A DNA stretch of 64,000 nucleotides from Geosiphon pyriformis (taxonomy: Eukaryota > Glomeromycota > Glomeromycetes > Archaeosporales > Geosiphonaceae), in assembly GCA_016748015.1 (NCBI GenBank), contig JAAOMT010000620.1, positions 359,246 through 423,245 on the forward strand, read 5' to 3'. Within the stretch, counting starts at the first letter, position 1; every line of letters starts with the position of its first letter. This document shows, piece after piece, positions 1 through 10,100 of this stretch. The notes beneath the pieces were generated by a model. The model saw only the letters and a program-made list of their open reading frames with translations. It was not told the DNA's origin and searched no databases. A program made the translations under genes and the position numbers.

Positions 1-592
1 ATATACAGTAGTTTTAATATTGGGAAAGAATCAAACAAGTAATAAAAATCATAACTTATCAAGCAATAGATCCAATTTTATCCAACAAACTCCACTTTAA
101 ATCATACTTTCAAATTAAATATCCCAAGAAACCTTTAAAATCAAAAAGAAATGAAAAAGAATATTTAAAACTGAACTATCACAACCCAAAGTATTAAGAA
201 ACTTACTTGTATTATTTATTGAATGAAACTATCATTCATCAACTGAATCCCTTGGAAGAATAATCCTTGATCAAGATTATTCACGTTGTTACTAATTGAT
301 AAAAGCTTTATTGTGAGAATTAGAAAAGCGCTAAAGACCATTAACATTCTGTGTTTCTAGATTAGAGAAACACATCAGGCAATTGCAAGGATAGCCTCAG
401 AGAAGACCCCAGACAGTGGGTAGATTTCAGTTCAGCCTCTGAGAAGAAGTACATAAACACACACAACAATCAAGAATTAAAGAATAACTTACATCGCAAC
501 AGTAAAAAGAAAGCCTTCAGTGTAACAGTGACATTATCACACAAATAGAATTGAGGAACTCACGAAAGACTGATTGCAATTAAAGCGGAATA
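1..592. other. Left-edge sequence with no recognised gene
   Basis: This is moderately AT-rich, complex sequence without a supportable ORF. It lies where the 3' end of LINE copy A should be, but it does not resemble the 3' UTR shared by copies B-E. A near-perfect 25-bp palindrome sits at 258-282 (arms GAATAATC and GATTATTC around TTGATCAA). It may belong to another element or to a gene outside the window. Confidence 0.4.
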
Positions 593-3500
593 TCAGCAAT
601 TAAATATAACAAGAAAACCATCCCGTAACAGCATCACCTTCACCCACCCAACAGAAAGGTTTTTATCCTTGATCAACTTGCGAATATAACACCTCTCCAC
701 CCAACATTTGTTCCTGAAATCAGAAGCAATTAAACCCAATTCTGAAGCACACGCATCAATAGTAGTCTGACTATTGATGTTAATAACAACCAAGCACGAA
801 AAAAAAACACATTCCAGTACCAGGACAATAGCGTAAAGTTCAGTCATAGTAGAAAAAAGCAACCCACTGATCTCAATGCCAATACTCACACCAGCATTGA
901 AAAAATAAGCTTCAGTCTCATCTATAACCTCAGCAGTGCCCAAATGAGACAGAGAACCATCAGTATACACTGCAAAGGCATCAGACTAGGATTCATGTAA
1001 ACATTCTTAAACAACCAAATATCTTTCCAAATCAAAAAAGTTTGAGCCACCAGAGACTGTAGACAGATTACCAGGAATAAGATGGTAATCATCCATGTAC
1101 GCAGAAACTTTGGAGTACCACAAAGGTACAGGACCCCTGGAACTTAATCTTTTCCAGCAGCGAAAAGTCCTCCAACTGAAAACCAATCCATCTTTGCCCA
1201 ATAACCTGTTACCAAAGACAACACCAAAATGCTTTAAAGAGGGGACCACACCAAAATAAAAGGAGCTACCCAAGATTGTCGACACAGGAAAGCGACCAGT
1301 ACCACGAAAAGCACAAGGCAAATTGTTGGCCAGATATATATTATTGTCCAAAAAAATTCTAACCATACCAGCGAGAAAATTGTTAGAGGAACTAACCTTC
1401 AACTTAACAAGATGTTGTAAAGAGTTTAACAGAGCCCATCCTAATATCTGTAGATCCAAAAAACAATGTTCAAACAAACACTCCAGAATACCAGGCACAT
1501 TTGAAAACCAAACCAATGAAGCCACCTTCCCTTCAGTCTGGATCTGTTCAAAAGTCTTCATGCTATAAAGGGAGGGATGATATAAAGTCTTACTGGAAAA
1601 ATCTTAAGGCAAATTCACTTTAGATTTGAGACCCTTTCTTAACATAACATCCCATTTTAAGCAGACATTCTTAGAAACAAAGCTGAATTGTATGCAATAG
1701 CTGACAATAGGTTGCAGAACTAAAGACACCAAGTATACAAATTGTTTATCTGTTAAAGCTTTCTTAAGAATCATATTGGAAAAAAACCTGACATCTGATT
1801 GAGCTTTGGCTAAACTGGGCTTAGACAACCCATCTGTTGACAAAAAAATGCCCAGATATCTATAAGTCTCACTCTGTTTAGCAATAGAGATAGATAGTCC
1901 ATTAATATGCAGAGACGCATCCGAAACCCTTTTGTTGATAGGAATCGCCACAGTCTTTTCACTGTTAATTGCGATATTATTGATCTCAAAAAATTTGCCC
2001 ACAATATCCAATATATGTTGTGTTAACGCTTGACCATTACTAATCCAAATAGTATCATTCACAAATGCACCTGCCACAAAAAATGAAAACCAACTACCAC
2101 TGGACTCAATACAGCCAGATTTTGCTACCAAGTTGGTATTAATTCTGTAACCATATAAATGTTCATAATCCTTAACCTCGCACAACAAAGGGTCATAAAA
2201 AATTCTTCACAAGAGATGAGAAAAGACCTCTCCTTGATCCAAATCATCCAGCACACAGTATTCATCTGAGAGGCCAAAATCAGTCATCACTCTATTAATC
2301 CTGCCCACATGCAAGTTTCCAAAAAACAACACAAATCTGTCACACATTTTGATCCACTTCAAACTGGCTTCCAACTGCTACCAACCAACAAAATCATAGG
2401 CCTTATGCATGTCCTGCAACACTGACCAAACCTCCTTATTTTTCTCCAAAGCATCTTCCATGATTGAACCAACAGCAAAAACTGGAGATTGAGTGAAAGT
2501 ACCCTTCAGGACTAAGAAATTGTCACTCCAGAGAACATCAAATCTGGAACAGACCAAAAAAATATGGTCAGACAATAATTTAAAGAGTATTTTTCTGGCT
2601 GTCTTGATTAATGCAATGGGCCTTGTATTCATAAGAATGCCATCCCATTTATATGGTTTGAGGATTATAGAAACCCAAGCTTTTTTCCAAAGGGCCGGAA
2701 CCTTACTGATATTTAGGCAAGAATTTAAGAAACCCAACAAACACTCAAGCATATCATCACTACAATGTTTCCACAGCTTGTTAGAGATACCAGACAGGCC
2801 AGCCGCTTTGCCATTAGGTAGATCCAAAATCATATTTACCAATTTACTGAAACGGATGTTATTTATAACATTAGAGAAAGCATTATCTTTTACATAATCC
2901 AAAGGCGCATATTGGTGGGCCCACCTGAAAGGCATCACTGAAGGTGAAATACGCTCCCTCGTCCAGTTAACCATAATACTGTCAACCCTGCTTTTCACCT
3001 CAATAGAATCCAAAACCAGTTCATTGCCTATGACCAAGTGGTCCAAAACAACCTTATGAAAAGGCCGCTCCAAAATACTCCTAATTATGCTACCTTTGTT
3101 AGAACTGAAATTCTCCATGCATTTATCGATGACACTTCAGATTGCTGTATCTCTCACCACTCTGAATTCATAATACTTAGACTTCCTATAACACTTTCTA
3201 ACCTGAGACAGATGCTTGAACACCTCCACCGAATCAGCCCCATTTTGAACCAAAAAATCAAACTTGAAAGTCTCTTTATAATTAACCAGAAACCACCTCT
3301 TAATTAGATGATCACATTTATGCTTATTACCTGTATTCAAACTCTTGACAACCTTAGCTACCAACAACTCAAGTTCAAGGAACCTCGATAAATGTCTGTT
3401 TTTTGAACAGTCAAATTTGCTAAACCAGCACCTAGAAAACGTAGCATCAGTGGTTTTCACCATAACTCCACACAATACGTCCCACATCTCATCCAGATCA

Positions 3501-4438
3501 CTGAGAACCTTAGCACTCAGAAAACTGCCTATGACCAAGGAGAGAGCAGCAGACACATTATCCTTAAACTGTAACTATTTAGAAGGATTAGCATCCTTAA
3601 AGTTAAACTTCCATCTGTTTCTGTTGGTCTGTTTGCAAATATTGTTTAGCTGAGCATCAAGAAGACCCCCCAAACCAATTGAAACTAAAATTATCTTATG
3701 ATTCATGTTGAAAAACTCTATAACTGCACCAATATTCCACTTCATCAGAGCAGAAACTAAGTTTTCACTGACAAAAATATAATCAATAACTTTTTTTACA
3801 CCTCTGGAGTTGCTCTATGTAGGTGAATTAGCCAAAGAATGTCCTTTGAAAGAGTTAACAAGACCCAGATTCATGCATTTTCTGAGACTAGCACTTTTCT
3901 TGGTATCTAATTCATTGAAGTCCCCACCCAAGATGACAAAAGAACTTGAGTTGATAGCACTAGTGATTAAGGAGTTGACAGCAAGAGCCTGACTAAATCG
4001 CACACCAGCAGACATACCTGCATAGATACCCAAGATTGTAACTGAAAGTTTGCCCTTAAATAAGAGCTTAATTGAAATCAACCGACCAGGAATTTCATTG
4101 ATCTTTGAAACATGCTGAGCCACAGAAGAGTTCATAATAACAGCCATGCCAGCATCAGAAGAATCTGTATTAAGCGCTGATGTGAAAATACAAACACTAG
4201 GGAACTTATTCATGATCCACAGCTTAACGCCAGATTTTAACTTTGTCTCCATAATGATAGAAATGTTATTTCCAGAGTTTATGTGCCATTTAACTACATC
4301 ATCCTGTTTGGCAGGAATGTTCACGCCCCTTACATTACATGTCGCAATTCTCCAAATTAAACTGTTTATTGAGATAAAGAAGAAACTATAGAGCCCAAAC
4401 CAGCACACATCTGATCTAACTTTTCTAATACCAAACAA
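593..4438 (-). pseudogene. LINE copy A ORF2 (endonuclease/RT/RNase H), broken and truncated
   Basis: This is the decayed ORF2 polyprotein. The frame is kept from 4438 down to about 655, with about eight stops. Stops include 3815 (PT*SNSRG, Trp in other copies), 3137, 2378, 1604 and 1007. Domains are an endonuclease (METKL, GGDFNE), a reverse transcriptase (DQGEVFS; FVNDTIWI where active copies would read FVDD) and an RNase H (YTDGS, ELYA, NINSQ). The FVDD-to-FVND change replaces a catalytic Asp by one G-to-A transition. RNase H ends after WVKV with a frame slip near 655, and the C-terminal finger is missing. The ORF2 frame is open upstream through the end of ORF1 (IWRIATCNVRG), so here the two ORFs overlap in different frames. 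Confidence 0.85.
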
Positions 4439-6248
4439 ACCAAAGCTTTGAGAGCCATCAACTTCAATTCCAAACAGCCCACTTTTGAAGTCAAAATTTT
4501 TGAACCACTCGAATCCAAATTCAAGACACCAGAGGAAACCAAAAAGGGAGGAAGAACCACAGGCTTAGAATCATTCAGAACCATATTTGTACCAAATTTT
4601 ACATTTGCTATAACAGGAATAACCAAGGGCTGAGAAGAGGAGGCAAGAGCCATGGGCACCAGGTTTAAATTGTTAAGTTTGTTTACAATACCAGACACCC
4701 TATCTGTGAGAAGATTCAAAGAACACTCCAAAAAAGTGAGATGAGTCTCCAAAATTGAATAAACAGGAACCACAGAAGACAAGTAACCAATCATACCTAA
4801 GACACCAAAAAAGGAGCCAAAACCAGAACCAGAACCAAAGTGAGGACCATTAGACAAAGATACCAGAAAGACAACCTGGGCCCATGATTTGCTGTCAAAT
4901 GCAGCCAGTCAAGAAATAGACACACTCTTTTTTGCATACAACTTGGCCAACTGGAAGCAGTTCTCATTAGAAACAACTCTTTTAAATGACTTGGACAGTT
5001 TAGGAGGAGTTGAGATTTCAGCATCACACTCTAGAACAGAATGACCAAGTTTCTCACACCGTTCACACCGAACCAAATCTAACCTAGCCCAACAAAGTCT
5101 TACCCCACCAAAAATAAGCTCTGTACAAAATGCAGACTTCAATACCTCATTATTCTCAAAACAAACCACAGCACAATGAATTTTATTGCCAGTATCTAAG
5201 AATCAATTTATGACACAAGTTTTTCCACCAGCTCTTGCCAAAAGATCACCAAGATCATGAGCCATCGTTCCCACCAGTAAAGTAAATAAAAGCGCCTTAT
5301 ACTGATCTCTAGATGCCCATGTCTTATGATCCCCTACAGTCTTGGCCATGCGCACTGAATCTTTCCTGATCAAGAAAGACCACTTAGCTGCCAACTGATC
5401 TGTCTGACTCAATTTGGCAAACTTCACTACAGTCTTTTGCCACAGCCCAATAAGTTGCAATCAGATTGACACTACTTAACCAAACTCAGATACTGTGGTA
5501 ACAATTATGTCTTTAGACGTATTCATGAGAATTTTTTTGATTACCACAGCCTGATCTGAGTAAAGCCCTTGTTTCCTTACATCATTGTTTATGATGATCT
5601 CTTCTTTTTTGGCCAATGATGCAGCTTTCTTTATGCTCTTTTCAAAAGTAAATGTTGATTGGATGATTCCTTTAAATTTTAAGGGAGTAGTGGCCCCTCC
5701 AAAACCATTGATTTTTGAAAAAATTTTTCTGATGAACTGAGTTTTTTGCATAGCCAATTTTCCTTCCACAGCCAAAAGATTGATGTTTAAGCAAATGATT
5801 TCTTAACTGACACTTTTACAGGAGTTTTGATGATCTTGGGATCAATTCAAATCTTATGCAAAGGAACCTTTTTCCTAAGGGGGGGTGAAAGAGGCTTCAC
5901 CTTTTCATCCATTTCAAAGTCAGAAGAACCAATAGAAGAATCGAAATTTGCACTAGTATTTACATGTTTAGTCTTAGGAGTATTAACAGCCAAGTCTGAG
6001 AGAGAACCATCAAAACCACCAGACATATTAATATTTTCATCATTCCCAGATAGGCTCTTTACATCAAAATATACACTAGCATTAGAACCAGACTTCAAAG
6101 AAATATTCTTTTCATCACCAAAGTGTTTAATATTTCCAAGAGAAGTCTTTTTTCTTTGTGAAAATGAACCACCAGCAGGACTGTAAAACATGCCCTTAGG
6201 AGCCTTTTTACTAGACATGCTGCCACTAGAGACAGCCTTCAAAACCAT
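4366..6248 (-). pseudogene. LINE copy A ORF1 (RNA-binding, CCHC), broken
   Basis: This is a decayed ORF1 protein gene of the LINE. Its product would bind element RNA in the ribonucleoprotein. The start is at 6248 (MVLKAVSSGSMSSKK). In order it holds a Ser/Lys-rich N-terminus, the family block GFGGATTPLKFKGII near 5690, an RRM-like stretch (QLIGLWQKTVVKFA) near 5430, a CCHC knuckle (CERCEKLGHSVLEC) near 5050 and a Ser/Val-rich tail ending in SSLSQ. Breaks are in-frame stops at 5847 (TGA where copy E has Trp), 5476, 5203 and 4909, plus a one-base deletion near 5790 at the position of ALDIN in the other copies. The identification rests on alignment with copies B-E. Confidence 0.85.
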
Positions 6249-6372
6249 GACGAAAGAGTTGTCAGTTAAAGAAATGTTAATATATTATTAACAAGAAAAA
6301 CAAAAAACTTCTTTTTCAGAAAATAACTCATTGGGGATTTTTGAAGGTAAGAGGGAAAGAAGTTTTTTTTAC

Positions 6373-8074
6373 TTCTTTTGTAATTTTGAATAATAATTTT
6401 AATAAGAATATATCTAAAAGATATATTAGTTTTAAAAAGTTTTTATGTAAAAAAATTCCAAAAAAATTGAAAATAACATTGATTTTTTGTTTGTTTCTAT
6501 AAGTTTTATTAATACTATAATTAATTAATATATTATAAATATTGAAAAAATCTTTAATACTGATTATCAAACTGTTTTTATTTCTATAGATTTGAATAAA
6601 CTTTTAAATACATATTTATTTTCTATTTATAAACAAACAAATAAAAATTATTAAAAGTTTAATATTAAAAATACAGATAATATTAAATAAACTTAGTTTA
6701 AAAATATTATTTTAATTAATTTTATATTTTTTTATAATAATTTTATTGTTTTAAAAAAATTTTCAGATTTGAATAACTTGTAAAATATTATTAAGAAGAT
6801 AATATATTTTTTAGTAAATAAAATATTTTCAAAAATATAATATAAAAAATATAAAAGTGTTTTTTTTAAGTTTTTTTCTAAGTTACATAAATAATAAGTT
6901 TGTTTTAAATTTTAATAAAATTAAATTAAAAATAAACAATATTATAAAAATTTAGATAAAAAAAAATTCTAAGCAGTATTTTAAATTTATAACAACATTA
7001 ATATTTGTTTTTAAATTATATAAATAATAATATCTTTTTTAAAATCATAAAAGCTATTAGTTTTAATAAAATATTTGATGTAATTAAGTTGTTTTTTAAG
7101 AATAAAATTGTTAGTTTATTTGATATTCCAAATAAATTTTAAAAGCATTATAATAATTTAGTTTTATATATACTTTTAAACTTATTAAATATTTTTTTAA
7201 TACATATATTAATATATTAACTATAAAAAAAATCTAAGTATTTATAATTCTTAAATTATATAATTAAAAAAAAAATTTAATTATTATCTAACTTATTATA
7301 TTGGTTGAAACTACTTAAAAAAAATTTTTTAATAAGATTTTTATTGTTTGTAATAAGTTTAATATTTTTTATATAAATAATTTTTTTGTTTTAAAAAGTA
7401 TAATAATACAGTTTCTTATTTTTATGGTTAAATTTATAATAAAAAATACTTTAGAAAAAGATTGTAAATTTTGGTTTGTTTTATAGAATATGTATAAAAC
7501 TTATAATTTTGTAGATTAATACTATTTAAGAAACAGTTTGATTTAAATAAAAATATATAATAAGTTTGTAAGTTTTTTGACAATAGTTACAATAACAAAA
7601 TTAATTAAGTTATAACAAATTTTGATCTAATATATAAATATTGTGTACATAATAATTTAAATTAAAATAAAAATTTTTTTTACTTCTTTAGAAAATATTT
7701 TATAATTTTTTTTTGTATAAAGTTAAAAAGCAAAAAAATATATATAATTACTAAATTAATACTAAATTTGTGTTCAAGATTAAATAGATTAAAACACAAA
7801 TTGGTTTGATTTTTTTATTATTAAAACTTTTATTAATAATATAATTTAAGTAAATAATAGTTAAATTGTCATTCAGTATATTTTAAATGTAACAAATAAA
7901 ATTTTTTTATTAATAACATTTTAATAAACAACAATAAAACTGTGACTATTTTTATTAATAATAAAGTAAAAATATTATCTTTATTTATTAATAATCTACT
8001 AATTTTAATTATAAAAAAAATAAACTTTTCTAAGAAAAAAAGTTTTGTTTTTTTTGTTAATAATATATCAATAT
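6373..8074 (+). mobile_element. Old decayed LINE copy, left part (endonuclease to RT)
   Basis: The sequence is almost entirely A/T, yet its plus-strand translation still follows LINE ORF2 in order. Near 6390 NNNFNK matches GSDFNE. Near 6480 IDFLFVS matches IDYMFIS. Near 6560 IFNTDYQTV matches YFNTDYQAV. Near 6640 IYKQTNKNY matches CKQVNRDHW. Near 7120 LFDIPNKF*KHY matches LFGITNEFWKHA. Near 7440 KNTLEKDCKFWFVL*NMYKTY matches the block before VGW. Near 7910 FFINNILINNNKTV matches FFRFNNISINNNKTV. It stops at the IFLLTKG position, exactly where copy B begins, and resumes after copy B at 14912. It is closest to copy C in wording. No function remains. Confidence 0.85.
8048..8074 (+). repeat. Left target-site duplication of LINE copy B (partner at 14914-14940)
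   Basis: The T-run followed by GTTAATAATATATCAATAT lies directly before the 5' end of copy B. It corresponds to the T-run followed by GTTATTAAGTAGTTTATTT directly after the copy B tail at 14914-14940. Both derive from the same ORF2 codons (IFLLTKGLS) of the interrupted older LINE. The core TTTTTTTGTTA is identical and the rest has diverged. Confidence 0.7.
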
Positions 8075-8214
8075 AAAAAAACTTCTTTTTCTCCTTCATC
8101 CCAAATTTCTGAAAAAGAGTCAAATTTTAAAAAAGAAGTTTTTTCTGCTTTTGTATACTATTTTCCACTATTTCACAAAAAACAAACCCTTTTGTTATTG
8201 GACTGGCTGCCACT

Positions 8215-10077
8215 ATGAGTGGTTTCAGTGCTAAGAGAAGGTCTGCCAGAGTCTCGACCATTGGTTCAGTTAGTAGAGGTTCAACTTACAGAATTACAAA
8301 GCCTCTCAATAGTATTAAACTTTCAAGTGTAGACAAGAATCTCAAAGTTAGTGGATCTATTGGTATGGGTGGACAATCTACTAGCATAGATACAGATGGA
8401 AAAGCCTCAGATGATAGAGCCACTCCTGATTCCCAAACAAATACGCCCAATGCAAAACATTTCAATACTGGTGTGGCTATCAGTTCTCCTATCGGCTCTA
8501 TCAATTATGACATGGATGATAAGGAGGAAGTTTCTCTTCCTCTCTGTTTGTCTTTCTCTTTAGAAAAAGTGTGGGTAAACCCCAAAATTGTTAAGTCTCA
8601 AGTGGAAATTGCTGTGAAAAAATCATTTGCTTTGGACATCAATCTATCTACTGTAAAGGGAAAATTGGCGATAGTTAAGACTCAGGTTATCAGAAAATTG
8701 TTTTCAACAATCAATGGTTTTGGAGGGGCCACTACCCCCTTAAAATTTGAAGGGATCATCTGATTGATGTTTACTTCATCAGAAAGCATGGAAAAGGCCA
8801 TGTCATTGGCCAAGGAAAATAACATTATTGTAAACAGCAATCTTAAGAGACGAGGAATTCACTCAGATTGGGCCGTAGTAATCAAGGAAATTCTCATAGA
8901 TATGCCAAAAAAAATGATTGTCACTGCAGTATCCAAGTTTGGAGAAATTAAGTCAATCAAAATCCAGTTAATTGGTTTATGGCAAAAAGCTGTGATGGAA
9001 TTCGCCGAACTGGAACAGACTGTGTCTTTGGCTGCTAGGTGGTCCTTCCTAATTGGTAAAGACTTGGTTCATGTGGCTATGGCAGTAGGCAATTGTGAAA
9101 CTTGGGCATCTAGAGATCAGTTCAGGGTGCTTTTGTTTACTTTGCTGGTGGGAACTACTGCTCATGATCTTGGAGATCTTCTTGAAAGGGCTGGTAGAAA
9201 AACTTGTGTCATAAATTGGTCATTGGAGACTGGTAATAGGATCTGCTGTGCTGTTGTTTGTTTTGATTCTGATGAGATTTTGGAGTCAGCTTTTCACATG
9301 GAGCCAATCTTTGGTGGTGTAAAACTCTCATGGGCTAGGCTGGATTTGGTTTGCTGTGAACGGTGTGGGAAGTTTGGTCATTCTGCCTTGAAATGTGATG
9401 CTAAAGTTGCATCAGCTCTCAAATCTTCAAAGTTTTTTATAAGGCCTGTCAACCTAGATACTTGTTTCCAGCTGGCCAAATTGTATGCAAAGAAGAATGT
9501 TTCAATCTCTCATTCTGTTGCCTTTGGTGGCAAATCTTGGGCTCAAGTGGTCTCAGTTGCTTCAGTCTTTCATGATTTTTGTGCTGGTTCTGGTTCTGGT
9601 TCCTCGTCTTCTGGTGCTTTGAGTTTGGGTGGGGCACCTTCCTCTCTACCTATGGTCAATTCTCTTTTGAGTGCTTGTTTAGCACTTCTGGAATGCTTTG
9701 TGGAGCTTTTGTCTAAACAAATTTCGAACACTCTTTCTCATTTTGACAATATTGGTTCAGCATTCTTGACGCCTTCTTCTTAAATGGCTTCTTCTGTGGT
9801 TGTTTCTCAGTCCCCAACCTCTGTTCTTCTTGTGGTTGTAAACTCCGACTTGGATTTTGACATGGCAGTTGATGATTTTTTTGTCTAGCCTACTTCTGTC
9901 TCTCCGGGTGTTAGTGATTTGCTTTTGGGTCTGAGTAGTTCCAAAGTCCTGACTTCCAAAGTTGGTGGTCTGGAATCAAAGTTGGCTGCTCTTGACATCT
10001 CCGTTGATTTGATTTTGGCTAAGTTGGATCAGTTGTGTGCTGGCTTAGATTCTTCGGTTATCTCTTCATCACAATAA
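8215..10077 (+). pseudogene. LINE copy B ORF1 (RRM-like plus CCHC), three stops, no frameshift
   Basis: This is the ORF1 RNA-binding protein of the LINE, 620 residues if stops are read through. It starts MSGFSAKRRSARVS at the first ATG after the 5' UTR. A Ser/Thr-rich N-terminus is followed by the family block GFGGATTPLKFEG (residues about 168-180). Next is an RRM-like region (about residues 225-285: MIVTAVSKFGEIKSI, then LIGLWQKAVMEFAEL), and a CCHC knuckle C381-x2-C384-x4-H389-x4-C394. A Ser/Gly/Val-rich tail ends SSSVISSSQ-like. Stops are TGA at 8761, TAA at 9781 (copy D has CAA, Gln) and TAG at 9886 (copy D has CAG, Gln). The stop at 8761 is shared with copies C and D. ORF2 begins 24 bases after the terminal TAA. 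Confidence 0.9.
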
Positions 10078-10100
10078 CCAGTTTTATTTGAAAAATTGCC

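Larger units (their letters stand above)
593..6372 (-). mobile_element. LINE (non-LTR retrotransposon) copy A, 3' end missing
   Basis: This is a minus-strand copy of the window's LINE family, with ORF1 (RRM-like plus CCHC) followed by ORF2 (endonuclease, reverse transcriptase, start of RNase H). The 5' UTR ends near 6372 with the AGAAGTTTTTT-type block found at the 5' end of the other copies when viewed on the plus strand. The last part of RNase H, the C-terminal finger and the 3' UTR are absent: homology stops near position 600. Loss of the 3' end is unusual, because target-primed reverse transcription normally truncates the 5' end. A later deletion or rearrangement is therefore likely. The 5' boundary abuts an older decayed LINE fragment. 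Confidence 0.88.
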
